Source: Rhizobium sp. BK399 (GTDB taxonomy: Bacteria > Pseudomonadota > Alphaproteobacteria > Rhizobiales > Rhizobiaceae). From it: 64,000 nucleotides of DNA. Numbering within the stretch: the stretch's first letter is position 1; each line of letters opens with the position of its first letter. This document shows, one piece after another, positions 42,801 through 52,004 of the stretch. The stretch covers positions 186,001 to 250,000 of the forward strand of contig NZ_JACIAH010000001.1 in NCBI RefSeq assembly GCF_014194695.1. The letters run 5' to 3'. Below the pieces are notes generated by a model that saw nothing but the letters and a program-made list of their open reading frames with translations, was not told the origin of the DNA and searched no databases. Made by a program: the position numbers and the translations under genes.

Positions 42801-45056
42801 TCAACCTGCGAACTTGCCGCTGCGCGGAAAACCCTTCGGAACGGTGCGACCGGCGGTCGCGCGATCGGCGAGCCATTCGGCCAGCTCGTCCTTGTTTTTC
42901 GTAAAGGTGCGGCCGGCACTATCTTCCCAGACGAGGCCGTCGGCAATGGCGAAGCAGCGCACATCGGAAATGCCGCCGTCCTTGTAGCGCTGCAGGCGGA
43001 CGCCCTTGCCGCGCCCCATTTCAGGCACCTGCGCCAGCGGGAAGGCGAGCAGCTTGCGGTTCTCGCCAACGACAGCGACATGATCGCCGCTGACCGGAAC
43101 AATCAGCTTCGTCTCCTCGGGCATGGAGACGTTCATGATCTGCTTGCCCTTGCGGGTATTGGCGACCATGTCGGTCTCGGCGACAACGAAACCGTTGCCC
43201 GCCGTCGAGACGATCAATTGCTTACGGGCCGGATCGTGCACGAACGCCGTCAGCACGTCCTGATCATTTTCCATGTCGATCATGATACGCAGAGGCTCGC
43301 CATGACCTCGACCGCCGGGCAGCTTGTCGCCACCAAGCGTGTAGGCCTTGCCACCCGTGGTGATGATCAGGATCTTGTCGGTCGTCTGTGCCGGGAAGGC
43401 AACCTTCAACGCGTCGCCTTCCTTGAAGGTCAGGGTCGCGGTGTCGGAGATGTGTCCCTTCAGCGCGCGGATCCAGCCTTTTTCTGAGACGACGACGGTG
43501 ATCGGCTCCTTCTCGATCATCGCCTGCTGGATTGCCTGCTCATCAGCTTCAGGCGCGTCGGCAAACTGTGTGCGGCGGCGGCCGAGCTCGGTCGCCTTCG
43601 CGAACTTCTTCTTCACCTCGCCGATTTCCCAGGCGACCGTCTGCCACTGCTTGTCCTCGGATGCCAGCAGCGCCTCGATCTCGCCCTTCTCCTTGGTGAG
43701 CGCGTCGAATTCAGTGCGGATCTCGAATTCCTCAAGCTTGCGCAACGACCGCAGGCGCATATTGAGGATCGCTTCGACTTGGTTGTCGGTCAGCGACCAG
43801 CGCGCGATCATCACGGGCTTCGGCTCATCCTCTTCGCGGATGATGCGAATGACCTCGTCGATATTGAGGTAGGCGATCAGCAAGCCGCCGAGGATTTCCA
43901 AGCGACGATCGATAGCGGCGAGACGGAAGCGCGAGCGGCGCTGCAGCACTTCACGACGGTGGTCGAGCCACTCCTTCAGGACCTCGTTCAACGCCATGAC
44001 GCGCGGGATGCGCCCCATGGAGAGAACGTTCATGTTCAGCGGGAAGCGACTTTCCAGTTCCGTCAGCTTGAACATCGATTCCATAAGGATCGTCGGATCG
44101 ACTGTCCGGTTCTTCGGTACCAGCACGACGCGGACGTCTTCGGCGGATTCGTCGCGGATGTCCTCGAGCAAGGGCAGTTTTCGCGCCAACAGGAGTTCGG
44201 CGATCTTTTCGATCAATCGGGACTTCTGGACCTGGAACGGGATTTCGGTAACGACGATCTGATAACCGCCACGACCGAGGTCCTCGGTCTCCCACTTGGC
44301 GCGTGTGCGAAATCCGCCGCGGCCGGTCTTGTAAGCCTCGATGATGCTTTCGCGGCTGTCGATGATGATGCCGCCCGTCGGGAAATCCGGGCCGGGGATG
44401 AACTCCACCAGCTTTTCGACCGAAGCATCGGGATGCTTGATGAGGTGAAGTGCGGCGTCGCAGAGCTCGTGGACGTTATGCGACGGAATGGAGGTCGCCA
44501 TACCGACGGCAATACCAGACGAGCCATTCGCCAGTAGGTTCGGAAAGGCGCCCGGCAGGACGACCGGCTCTTCGTCTTCCTCGTTGTAGGTCGGGCGGAA
44601 ATCAACTGCATCCTGTTCGATGCCATCGAGCAGGAGACCGGCGACCTCGGTCATGCGGGCTTCGGTGTATCGATAGGCAGCAGCACTGTCGCCGTCGATG
44701 TTGCCGAAGTTGCCCTGCCCGTCGACGACAGGGTAGCGTTGCGAGAAATCCTGCGCCAGACGCACCAGCGCATCATAGACCGACTGATCGCCATGCGGGT
44801 GAAACTTACCGATGACATCGCCGACGATACGGGCACATTTCTTGAAGGCGGAATTGGGCCGGATGCCCATCTCGCTCATGGCGTGAATGATACGGCGGTG
44901 CACCGGCTTCAAGCCGTCGCGCACGTCGGGCAGCGCGCGGTGCATGATAGTCGATAGCGCATAGGCGAGATAGCGCTCTTCAAGCGCCGCCTTCAGATCG
45001 ACCGGAAGGATACTGTCGTCGTCTCCGCCGGAGGGCGGCAAAATCTGTTGTCCCAT
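42801..45056 (-). CDS. parC: DNA topoisomerase IV subunit A
   Basis: Subunit A of topoisomerase IV, which decatenates replicated chromosomes with ParE. The 751-residue protein has the topoisomerase IIA breakage-reunion domain (about 30-480) with catalytic Tyr130 in [11 protein letters not shown] and the [14 protein letters not shown] quinolone region. A C-terminal beta-pinwheel (about 500-740) has weak repeats such as [20 protein letters not shown]. The site equal to E. coli ParC Ser80 is glutamine (Q91). Length and lack of the GyrA-box QRRGGKG favour ParC over GyrA. No parE gene is in the window. Confidence 0.95.
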   Translation of the reverse strand: MGQQILPPSGGDDDSILPVDLKAALEERYLAYALSTIMHRALPDVRDGLKPVHRRIIHAMSEMGIRPNSAFKKCARIVGDVIGKFHPHGDQSVYDALVRLAQDFSQRYPVVDGQGNFGNIDGDSAAAYRYTEARMTEVAGLLLDGIEQDAVDFRPTYNEEDEEPVVLPGAFPNLLANGSSGIAVGMATSIPSHNVHELCDAALHLIKHPDASVEKLVEFIPGPDFPTGGIIIDSRESIIEAYKTGRGGFRTRAKWETEDLGRGGYQIVVTEIPFQVQKSRLIEKIAELLLARKLPLLEDIRDESAEDVRVVLVPKNRTVDPTILMESMFKLTELESRFPLNMNVLSMGRIPRVMALNEVLKEWLDHRREVLQRRSRFRLAAIDRRLEILGGLLIAYLNIDEVIRIIREEDEPKPVMIARWSLTDNQVEAILNMRLRSLRKLEEFEIRTEFDALTKEKGEIEALLASEDKQWQTVAWEIGEVKKKFAKATELGRRRTQFADAPEADEQAIQQAMIEKEPITVVVSEKGWIRALKGHISDTATLTFKEGDALKVAFPAQTTDKILIITTGGKAYTLGGDKLPGGRGHGEPLRIMIDMENDQDVLTAFVHDPARKQLIVSTAGNGFVVAETDMVANTRKGKQIMNVSMPEETKLIVPVSGDHVAVVGENRKLLAFPLAQVPEMGRGKGVRLQRYKDGGISDVRCFAIADGLVWEDSAGRTFTKNKDELAEWLADRATAGRTVPKGFPRSGKFAG

Positions 45057-45292
45057 ATGTCCTGACTAGCCGAGATGTCCTATTTGAGCAAGGAATCCAA
45101 GCATTCGGGCTGTGGATGAAGTCTTGGAACGATGAGAAAAGAATGACAGTAGCTGCTTTGCCCGAATTTGGTCGTTCTTTCGTTTTCCCTTCAACACAAA
45201 TTTAGAAATACACAAATATAAACCGCGATCGAACCGCAGTAGATCGGCTACGAACAGAGCCACCGCTACGCACCGCCACTAAGGGACCCAAG

Positions 45293-46480
45293 ATGACTTT
45301 TTACCGGACGACACGGCTGATGCTTTCGGGCGCCGCTTTTCTTTCTCTCGCCGGCTCGGCCTTTGCCCTCGATGGCCAGGCTCTGCTGACGAAGATCAAC
45401 GCCGCTTACAGCCAGCAGGGAGGCACGATCGTTGCCGATGGCGTCGATGTCGACGGCACGACGGTGACGCTGAAGCAGGCGAGCTTCAAGGCCAACAGCG
45501 GCGAAGCGGTGCAGATTGGCGACATCACGATGAAAGGCGTCGAGGAAGACGAAGACGGCGGCTACTATGTCGAGGAAGCATCCTTCCCGAACATCAGCGC
45601 TACGAACGAGGGCTCCACTTTCACAGCAACCGACCTGACGCTGAGCGGTATTTCGATCCCTGCCGATCCGAAGGGTGAAGGGCTCGACTCGATGCTGCTC
45701 TACGAGAGCGCCCACAGCGGTCCGGTGAAGGTTGTCCAGAACGGGGCAGAGCTGTTCTCGCTCGCTGAAAGCGACATGAACCTGACGCTTCGCGAAGACG
45801 AATCCGGCTTCGATTTTGATGGCGCTTTCAAGGGTCTCAAGGCCGATCTCAGCAAGACAACCGACGCGCAGAGCAAGGAAGCGATCGACAAGCTCGCGCT
45901 CCAGCACGTCCAGGGCGACATCACGATGAAGGGCGCCTGGGAGCTGACACCCGGCACGATCGACGTCTCCGAATTCGCCTTCGACTTCAACAACATCGGC
46001 AAGCTGAACCTCGCCTTTAAGATCTCCGGCTACACGATGCCTTTCATAAAGTCGCTGCAGGAGGCGGCCAAGCAGGCGGAAGCAAACCAGAACAAGGAAG
46101 AGGCGCAGCAGGCCCTCGGTCTGTCGATGCTCGGGCTGATGCAGCAGCTGTCGTTCGAAAGCGCCCAGATCCGCTTCGATGACGCTTCCATCACCAAACG
46201 CGCCCTCGACTACGCCGGCAGCCAGCAGAACATCTCCGGCCAACAGATGGCGGATTCGTTGAAGGCGATGACGCCGATCATGCTGGCGCAACTCAACATC
46301 CCGGAGCTGCAGAACGCCATATCGGCGGCTGTCAGCACCTTCCTCGACAATCCGAAGAACCTGACGCTCGCTGCCGCTCCGGCAAAGCCCGTTCCGTTCC
46401 CAATGATCATGGGTGCCGCGATGGGCGCACCGAATACACTGCCGCAAGTCCTCGGCGTGAAGGTGACCGCAAACGATTGA
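45293..46480 (+). CDS. Exported protein of unknown function
   Basis: A 395-residue protein with a signal peptide (hydrophobic 9-24, cleavage probably after AFA near residue 25). The mature protein is rich in alternating strands (TTVTLKQASFKANSGEAVQI; DLTLSGISIPADPKGEGLDS) with helical parts at 280-330, suggesting a long beta-sheet or repeat structure like proteins that bind lipids or sit at the outer membrane. I do not recognise the family. The start follows AAGGGACCCAAG, a fair ribosome-binding site. It diverges from parC across 236 bp and is followed by a good terminator. Confidence 0.8.
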   Translation: MTFYRTTRLMLSGAAFLSLAGSAFALDGQALLTKINAAYSQQGGTIVADGVDVDGTTVTLKQASFKANSGEAVQIGDITMKGVEEDEDGGYYVEEASFPNISATNEGSTFTATDLTLSGISIPADPKGEGLDSMLLYESAHSGPVKVVQNGAELFSLAESDMNLTLREDESGFDFDGAFKGLKADLSKTTDAQSKEAIDKLALQHVQGDITMKGAWELTPGTIDVSEFAFDFNNIGKLNLAFKISGYTMPFIKSLQEAAKQAEANQNKEEAQQALGLSMLGLMQQLSFESAQIRFDDASITKRALDYAGSQQNISGQQMADSLKAMTPIMLAQLNIPELQNAISAAVSTFLDNPKNLTLAAAPAKPVPFPMIMGAAMGAPNTLPQVLGVKVTAND

Positions 46481-46491
46481 TCTGAGCCTCT

Positions 46492-46530
46492 GGAACCCGG
46501 CGACCCGCTCTGCCGCTGGGTTCCTTTCTG
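46492..46530 (+). terminator. Terminator of the exported-protein gene
   Basis: GGAACCCGGCG (46492-46502) pairs with CGCTGGGTTCC (46514-46524) over 11 bp including one G-T pair, with an 11-nt loop, followed by TTTCTGTTT. It starts 11 bp after the stop codon and separates this gene from the convergent tetR. Confidence 0.72.
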
Positions 46531-46542
46531 TTTGGGCAACGG

Positions 46543-47178
46543 TCACGCAATGTAGCGGCGCAACTCATGGATTGCGTGGCTGGTCATTTCAGCCAGTTCT
46601 GAGGCCGTGGCGCCGTCACGTGCCTGGACCGACATGCCCTGGACGATCGCCCCCATAAAGCGGGCAAGCGATCGGGCGTTCGCGTCCTTGCTTATATCCC
46701 CCTCCTTGATGCCGCGTTCGATGCGCGCCACGAAAATGTCGAGCGTCTGCGTCCGCAGCGAGGAGACATATTCGGCAATGTCCTCATTCTCGGCCGCGCA
46801 ATTCAACACAGCCGTCGAAATCATACAGCCCTTCGGATGGTCTGGCGCGGTGAAAATGGCGGCCGAGTTGTTCAGGAACCGCTCGAAGGCAGTGACGGTG
46901 TCGATCTCTGCCTGGAAAGGATTGCCGGGTTCGGGGCGCGGCATGCGGCGATATTGCGCGAGCGCCTCGCGATAAAGCTCCGCCTTGGAGCGGAAGGCCG
47001 CGTAGAGGCTCTGGGGCGTAATCCCCATCGAGGCAGTAAGATCGGCGATCGAGCTGCCGTCATAGCCGTGCTGCCAGAAGACGTCGCGTGCGGCGGAAAG
47101 CACCGTCTCGCGATCGAAGGCCGGCGGGCGGCCGCGCTTCTTCTGACCGCTATTTTTCCCGTCGTCGTTATTTTTCAT
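46543..47178 (-). CDS. TetR family transcriptional regulator
   Basis: A 211-residue repressor-type protein. The N-terminal basic stretch (KKRGRPPAFDRETVLSAARD) leads into the TetR helix-turn-helix VFWQHGYDGSSIADLTASMG at about 30-60. The C-terminal ligand-binding domain resembles the TetR_C group with HPKGCMISTAVLNCAAENED. The start at 47178 is an ATG; a GTG at 47187 is possible. It diverges from the serine hydrolase gene across a short region with dyads, so it probably controls that gene and itself. Confidence 0.9.
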   Translation of the reverse strand: MKNNDDGKNSGQKKRGRPPAFDRETVLSAARDVFWQHGYDGSSIADLTASMGITPQSLYAAFRSKAELYREALAQYRRMPRPEPGNPFQAEIDTVTAFERFLNNSAAIFTAPDHPKGCMISTAVLNCAAENEDIAEYVSSLRTQTLDIFVARIERGIKEGDISKDANARSLARFMGAIVQGMSVQARDGATASELAEMTSHAIHELRRYIA

Positions 47179-47253
47179 AGTGATCACTCTAGAAATATCA
47201 TTCGATCCAGTTTATTCAGGAACGATCATTGTGATTATAGGAGGCTTGATCCA
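47179..47253. promoter_or_regulatory. tetR/serine hydrolase divergent operator region
   Basis: This 75-bp gap contains a perfect 10-bp palindrome AGTGATCACT (47179-47188) touching the tetR start, and two ATCATT repeats (47197-47202 and 47225-47230), the second inside CGATCATTG. They are candidates for TetR binding. AGGAGG (47239-47244) is the ribosome-binding site of the hydrolase gene. Confidence 0.45.
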
Positions 47254-48420
47254 ATGAGTCTTCCCCTCGAAACCCAGCACACACAGCAGACTGCGGACCT
47301 CGCAAGGGCACTCGACACGGTGATCGATCGCACGATCGCAGCAAAACGTCTCGTCGGCGCGGTGGTCCTCGTTGCCCGCGAAGGCGTCGTCGTCTATCGT
47401 CGTGCAGCAGGCCTTGCCGATCGCGAAAAAGGACGGGCCATGGCCGAGGACACGATTTTCCGGCTCGCCTCGATCACAAAGCCGATCGTGACGATCGCAG
47501 CGATGCGGCTCGTCGAACAGAGCCGCATCAACCTCGACGATCCCGTGACCAAATGGCTGCCGGATTTCCGCCCGCGACTTGCGGACGGGACGGAGCCGGT
47601 CATCGCTATCCGCCATCTGCTCACTCATACCTCCGGACTCAGCTATGGCTTTGCCGAAGAGGATGGTCCTTATGCCAAAGCAGGCATTTCCGACGGCCTC
47701 GATCAACCTGGCCTGCCGCTGGCCGAAAACCTGAAGCGGCTGGCGAGCGTCCCTCTCCTCTTCGCACCTGGCTCACAATGGCAATATTCGCTCGCCATGG
47801 ACGTGATCGGTGGCGTCATCGAAAAGGAGACAGGTGCCCCGCTCGGCGAAGCCGTGGCAAAGCTGGTGACGGAGCCACTCGGCCTTGCCGACATCGCCTT
47901 TGCCGTGCGTGATCACAGTCGGCTCGCTGCCGCCTATATGAACACCGCACCGGAGCCCGCGCTGATGGGCAAAGAAGCCTCCGTGCGGGCTCTGAACGGC
48001 TCTGTGCGTTTCACGCCGGACCGCATCTTCGATCCGGCCTCCTATCATTCCGGCGGCGCCGGCATGGCGGGAACAGCGGGCAACGTGCTGGCGATCCTGG
48101 AGACGATCCGCAAGGGCGGCTCGTCGCTTCTCTCTTCCGAAACAGTCAAGACCATGACGGCAGATCAGGCGAACGGCGTGCGCCAGCTTCTCGATCCGGG
48201 CGTCGGTTTCGGTTTCGGCTGGGCGGTGGTGACCGACCCGGTCTCCGCGCAGGTGCCGTGGTCGAAGGGGACGTTTCGCTGGGGCGGCGCTTACGGCCAT
48301 AGCTGGTTTGTCGATCCCGCAAAGAAACTGACCGTCGTGGCGCTGACGAATACGGCGCTGGAGGGGATGTGGGGGCAGTTCACGGTGGATCTGCGCGACG
48401 CGCTCTACACGGCGCTTTGA
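47254..48420 (+). CDS. Serine hydrolase, class C beta-lactamase/esterase fold
   Basis: A 388-residue protein of the beta-lactamase/EstB family. The nucleophile motif S-x-x-K is S73-I-T-K76, the second motif is Y178-S-L, and the C-terminal motif is WGGAYGHSWFVDP in place of KTG. No signal peptide is present, which favours a cytoplasmic esterase or transesterase over a periplasmic beta-lactamase. The ATG at 47254 follows AGGAGG; the frame is open far upstream through tetR, but only this start fits. It is paired with a divergent TetR regulator and followed by a bidirectional terminator. Confidence 0.9.
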   Translation: MSLPLETQHTQQTADLARALDTVIDRTIAAKRLVGAVVLVAREGVVVYRRAAGLADREKGRAMAEDTIFRLASITKPIVTIAAMRLVEQSRINLDDPVTKWLPDFRPRLADGTEPVIAIRHLLTHTSGLSYGFAEEDGPYAKAGISDGLDQPGLPLAENLKRLASVPLLFAPGSQWQYSLAMDVIGGVIEKETGAPLGEAVAKLVTEPLGLADIAFAVRDHSRLAAAYMNTAPEPALMGKEASVRALNGSVRFTPDRIFDPASYHSGGAGMAGTAGNVLAILETIRKGGSSLLSSETVKTMTADQANGVRQLLDPGVGFGFGWAVVTDPVSAQVPWSKGTFRWGGAYGHSWFVDPAKKLTVVALTNTALEGMWGQFTVDLRDALYTAL

Positions 48421-48428
48421 GTGCAAAG

Positions 48429-48456
48429 AAAAAGCCCGGCTCAGGCCGGGCTTTTT
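48429..48456. terminator. Bidirectional terminator between serine hydrolase and aspS
   Basis: A perfect 12-bp stem AAAAAGCCCGGC / GCCGGGCTTTTT with a TCAG loop, bearing A and T runs at its ends. It lies 8 bp after the hydrolase stop and 12 bp after the aspS stop, and serves both convergent genes. Confidence 0.92.
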
Positions 48457-48468
48457 ATGCAAGCCTAC

Positions 48469-50259
48469 TCAGTCCTTCTTGACCGGCGGGATCGGGCGGA
48501 TCGACAGTTCGCGCAGCTGCGTCGGCGTTGCCGGGGTCGGTGCGCCCATCAGCAGGTCCTGCGCCTGCTGGTTCATCGGGAACAGCGAGATCTCGCGCAG
48601 GTTCTTGGCGCCGACGAGCAGCATGACGATGCGGTCGATGCCGAAGGCCATGCCGCCATGCGGCGGCGCACCGTACTGGAATGCGCGGTAGAGGCCGCCG
48701 AACTGCTCCTCGACCTCGGCCTGCGACTTGCCGGTCAATTCAAAAGCCTTGACCATGACTTCCGGCAGCTGGTTGCGGATCGAGCCCGAGGCGATCTCGA
48801 AGCCGTTGCAAACCATGTCGTATTGGAAGGCCTTGATCGACAGCGGATCGCTGCCGTTGAGCGCATCGAGGCCGCCCTGCGGCATCGAGAACGGGTTGTG
48901 GGCGAAGTCGATCTTCTTCTCGTCTTCCAGCCATTCGAGGAACGGGAAGTCGACGATCCAGCAGAATTCGAAGCGATCACGGTCTACGAGGTTCAACTCC
49001 TCGCCGGCCCTCGTGCGGGCTTCGCCGGCAAACTTGTAGAACTTCGACGGATCACCGGCGACGAAGAAGCAGGCATCGCCATCATCGAGGCCGAGTTGGG
49101 TACGGATCGCGTCGGTGCGCTCCTCGCCGATGTTCTTGGCGAGCGGGCCGGCGCCTTCGAGCTTCTCGCCCTCCTTGCGCCAGAAGATATAGCCGAGGCC
49201 CGGCTGCCCCTGGCTCTGCGCCCAGGCGTTCATGCGGTCGCAGAACGCACGGCTACCGCCAGTCCTGGCGGGAATAGCCCAGACCTCGACCTTCGGGTTC
49301 GATGCAATCATGTTCGCGAAGACCTTGAAACCGGAGCCGGCAAAATGCTCGGTGACCGCCTGCATCTCGATCGGGTTGCGCAGGTCGGGCTTATCGGAGC
49401 CGTACTTGCGGATCGCCGTCTCATACGGAATGCGCGGGAACTTCTCGGTCACCGGCTTGCCTTCGGCAAACTCGACGTAGATGTCGCGAATGACCGGCTC
49501 CATCGTGTTCCAGACGTCTTCCTGGGTGACGAAGCTCATTTCGAGGTCGAGCTGGTAGAATTCGCCCGGCAGACGGTCGGCGCGCGGGTCTTCGTCGCGG
49601 AAACACGGCGCGATCTGGAAGTAGCGGTCGAAACCGGCAACCATCAACAGCTGCTTGTATTGCTGCGGCGCCTGCGGCAGCGCGTAGAAGGTGCCGGGGT
49701 GGATGCGTGACGGCACGAGGAAGTCGCGCGCGCCTTCCGGCGAGGAGGCCGTCAGAATCGGCGTCGTGTATTCGGTGAAGCCGACATTGCCCATTTCGCG
49801 GCGCATGGCGGAGATAACCTGCGTGCGCTTGACGATGTTCTTGTGCAGGGTCTCGCGGCGCAGATCGAGGAAGCGATACTTCAGGCGAACGTCTTCCGGA
49901 TAATCAGGCTCGCCGAAGACCGGCAGCGGCAATTCCTTGGCAGCGGAGAGAACTTCGATCTCCTGCGCGTAGAGTTCGATCTCGCCGGTCGCCATGTTCT
50001 TGTTGACGGTGTCTTCCGTGCGCGCCTTGACGAGGCCGTCAATGCGGATCACCCACTCGCCGCGGACCAGTTCAGCCTGCTTGAACGCGGGCGAATCCGG
50101 ATCGGCAACGACCTGGGTGATGCCGTAATGGTCACGGAGGTCGATGAACAAAACGCCGCCATGGTCACGAACACGGTGGACCCAGCCGGAAATCCGGACA
50201 TTGGCGCCGACATCCGACTTGCGGAGGGCTGCACATGTGTGGCTGCGATAGCGATGCAT
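48469..50259 (-). CDS. aspS: Aspartyl-tRNA synthetase, probably non-discriminating
   Basis: Class II synthetase that charges tRNA-Asp. The 596-residue bacterial-type enzyme has an N-terminal OB-fold (about 1-105), class II motifs (motif 2 around [20 protein letters not shown], motif 3 around [17 protein letters not shown]) and the GAD insertion domain between them. The anticodon-binding loop reads [13 protein letters not shown]; histidine at this site is a marker of enzymes that also charge tRNA-Asn with Asp. Asn-tRNA would then be made by GatCAB. The ATG at 50259 is chosen; the open frame to 50370 lacks family similarity. Confidence 0.95.
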   Translation of the reverse strand: MHRYRSHTCAALRKSDVGANVRISGWVHRVRDHGGVLFIDLRDHYGITQVVADPDSPAFKQAELVRGEWVIRIDGLVKARTEDTVNKNMATGEIELYAQEIEVLSAAKELPLPVFGEPDYPEDVRLKYRFLDLRRETLHKNIVKRTQVISAMRREMGNVGFTEYTTPILTASSPEGARDFLVPSRIHPGTFYALPQAPQQYKQLLMVAGFDRYFQIAPCFRDEDPRADRLPGEFYQLDLEMSFVTQEDVWNTMEPVIRDIYVEFAEGKPVTEKFPRIPYETAIRKYGSDKPDLRNPIEMQAVTEHFAGSGFKVFANMIASNPKVEVWAIPARTGGSRAFCDRMNAWAQSQGQPGLGYIFWRKEGEKLEGAGPLAKNIGEERTDAIRTQLGLDDGDACFFVAGDPSKFYKFAGEARTRAGEELNLVDRDRFEFCWIVDFPFLEWLEDEKKIDFAHNPFSMPQGGLDALNGSDPLSIKAFQYDMVCNGFEIASGSIRNQLPEVMVKAFELTGKSQAEVEEQFGGLYRAFQYGAPPHGGMAFGIDRIVMLLVGAKNLREISLFPMNQQAQDLLMGAPTPATPTQLRELSIRPIPPVKKD

Positions 50260-50529
50260 AATCTCAATTCCCGGTATCTGGCTTAAAGACGGCGGCAAGG
50301 GGCTCTGATGGCTCTCCCGCACCGACAAGAAAATCGGGCGGAAAAGCGCATGGACGGTCTGATTTGTCAAGGGTTGGCACGCTAAGCATGCGCTTTGCGC
50401 CAGCTTTATGACAGGCCCGCAACCATGCGACCGCGAATACCCATGCGGCAGTTTGGCAACTCCCTACCATATTGCTGAAGCTCGCAGTCAACTTTAAAGA
50501 AGAGCAATATCCTCGCGCGGAGCCTCTAC

Positions 50530-51921
50530 ATGCCCCTTTTCACTCGCCGCAACCTGCTGAAAGCCTCGGCCGTTGCGGGTGCTTATGGCGTCGGTGTCGG
50601 AATAGCGGGGAAATTCGGGTTGGCGGAAGCGGCGCCGGAGCCACAAGTGCTGAAAGCGTTAAAGACGACGGCCAGCCTCGCCGACTCCGGCGTGACGAAA
50701 GACATCATGACTTGGGGCGACGCCGGCATGCCTCCGGTATTGCGAATGACGAAGGGCAAACCTTTTGCGGCAAGGCTGACGAACACGCTCGACGAGCCGA
50801 CGACGATCCACTGGCACGGCCTGAGAATAGCGAACAAGATGGACGGCGTGCCGTTCATGACGCAGCCCTATGTCTATACCGGTGACAGCTTCGACTATGC
50901 CTTCACGCCGCCGGATGCCGGCACCTTCTGGTATCACCCACATTGCAACACGCTGACACAGATGGGTCACGGCATGACTGGCGTTCTCCTGGTGGAGGAT
51001 CCAGATGATCCGGTATTCGACGCCGAGGTCGTGCTCAATCTGCGCGACTGGCGGCTCGGTGGCGACGGGCAGTTCATCGCGGCCTTCCGTCCGCGTGATG
51101 CCGCAAAGACCGGCACCTACGGAACAGTCAGGACGGCCAACTGGTACCAGGAGCCGCAATATGATGCGCCGGCCGGCGGCCTCATCCGGCTCCGCATTGC
51201 GGTGACTGACGTCACCCGCATCTTTTCCCTGAAGATGGAGGGCGCCGAGGCGACCGTCATCGCGCTCGACGGCAATCCTGTCCCGAAACGCTTTCCGCTT
51301 GATCTGCTGTTGATCGGGCCTGGTCAGCGCCTCGATCTCGCCGTCAGGATGCCAGACAGCGAGGGTGCCGTCGCCACACTCGAAGACATCAGGGGCACAA
51401 TGCCGAAGACGATCGCCAAGCTTTGCGCCGTCGGAACCTCGTTGAAGCGCAATGTCGGCGATCTCACGGCGCTTGGCGAGAACCCGGTTGCTAAGCCCGA
51501 TCTGTCTGCGGCACAGAAGATCCCGCTCATTCTCAGCGCCACGGCCGAGAGTGCGCCTGTCGACAGCATCTGTGGTACGCTGGGCTACAGCTTCTGGGCC
51601 ATCAACAAGGTACCGTGGCCCGGCGACACGCCGGACCCGACCGCGCCGCTGGCGGAATTGAAGCTGGGCAAGAGCTACATCCTGCAACTCGAGAACGTGA
51701 CACCGCACACGCATCCGATCCACCTGCACGGCATGAGCTTTACCGTGCTGTCGTCCTCGACACGGAAGGTCGAGCCGCTCGTTAGCGACACCTATCTCGT
51801 CCAACCCGATGAGAAAGTGCAACTCGCCTTTGTGGCCGACAATCCCGGCGATTGGTTGCTGCATTGCCACATCATCGAGCATCAAAAGACCGGCATGACC
51901 AGTTATGTTAGAGTTGTTTGA
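50530..51921 (+). CDS. Multicopper oxidase, Tat-exported
   Basis: A 463-residue periplasmic three-domain multicopper oxidase of the CueO/SufI/laccase type. The Tat signal is TRRNLLKASAVAG. All copper ligand motifs are present: HWHG (H94, H96), YHPHCN (H136, H138), HPIHLHG near 397 and HCHIIEHQKTGM near 445-455. The methionine-rich copper loop of CueO is absent, so the substrate is uncertain. The start follows GCGGAGCC. It diverges from aspS across 270 bp with no obvious regulator next to it. Confidence 0.92.
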   Translation: MPLFTRRNLLKASAVAGAYGVGVGIAGKFGLAEAAPEPQVLKALKTTASLADSGVTKDIMTWGDAGMPPVLRMTKGKPFAARLTNTLDEPTTIHWHGLRIANKMDGVPFMTQPYVYTGDSFDYAFTPPDAGTFWYHPHCNTLTQMGHGMTGVLLVEDPDDPVFDAEVVLNLRDWRLGGDGQFIAAFRPRDAAKTGTYGTVRTANWYQEPQYDAPAGGLIRLRIAVTDVTRIFSLKMEGAEATVIALDGNPVPKRFPLDLLLIGPGQRLDLAVRMPDSEGAVATLEDIRGTMPKTIAKLCAVGTSLKRNVGDLTALGENPVAKPDLSAAQKIPLILSATAESAPVDSICGTLGYSFWAINKVPWPGDTPDPTAPLAELKLGKSYILQLENVTPHTHPIHLHGMSFTVLSSSTRKVEPLVSDTYLVQPDEKVQLAFVADNPGDWLLHCHIIEHQKTGMTSYVRVV

Positions 51922-51979
51922 CGGCTCTTTGCGGGTTCTAGTTGACATATCCGGCCGAAAGGAGAAGGAAGGTTCAACT

Positions 51980-52003
51980 ATGTCTATCCTGCGAATGAAT
52001 TGA
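51980..52003 (+). CDS. Seven-codon leader ORF directly before rnd
   Basis: ATG at 51980 encodes MSILRMN and stops at 52001-52003. It has a strong ribosome-binding site, GAAGGAAGG (51964-51972), with a 7-base spacer. The rnd ATG lies one base after the stop and has no ribosome-binding site of its own. The arrangement fits translation of rnd by reinitiation. Whether the peptide itself matters is unknown. Confidence 0.5.
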   Translation: MSILRMN

Positions 52004-52004
52004 G

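Noticed and set aside
46837..47253. Upstream extension of the serine hydrolase gene into tetR
   Set aside because: The upstream codons are antisense to tetR. The ATG at 47254 has AGGAGG and fits the family.
50264..50491. 75-codon minus-strand ORF upstream of aspS
   Set aside because: It lies in the aspS-multicopper oxidase promoter region, has no ribosome-binding site and no similarity that I recognise.
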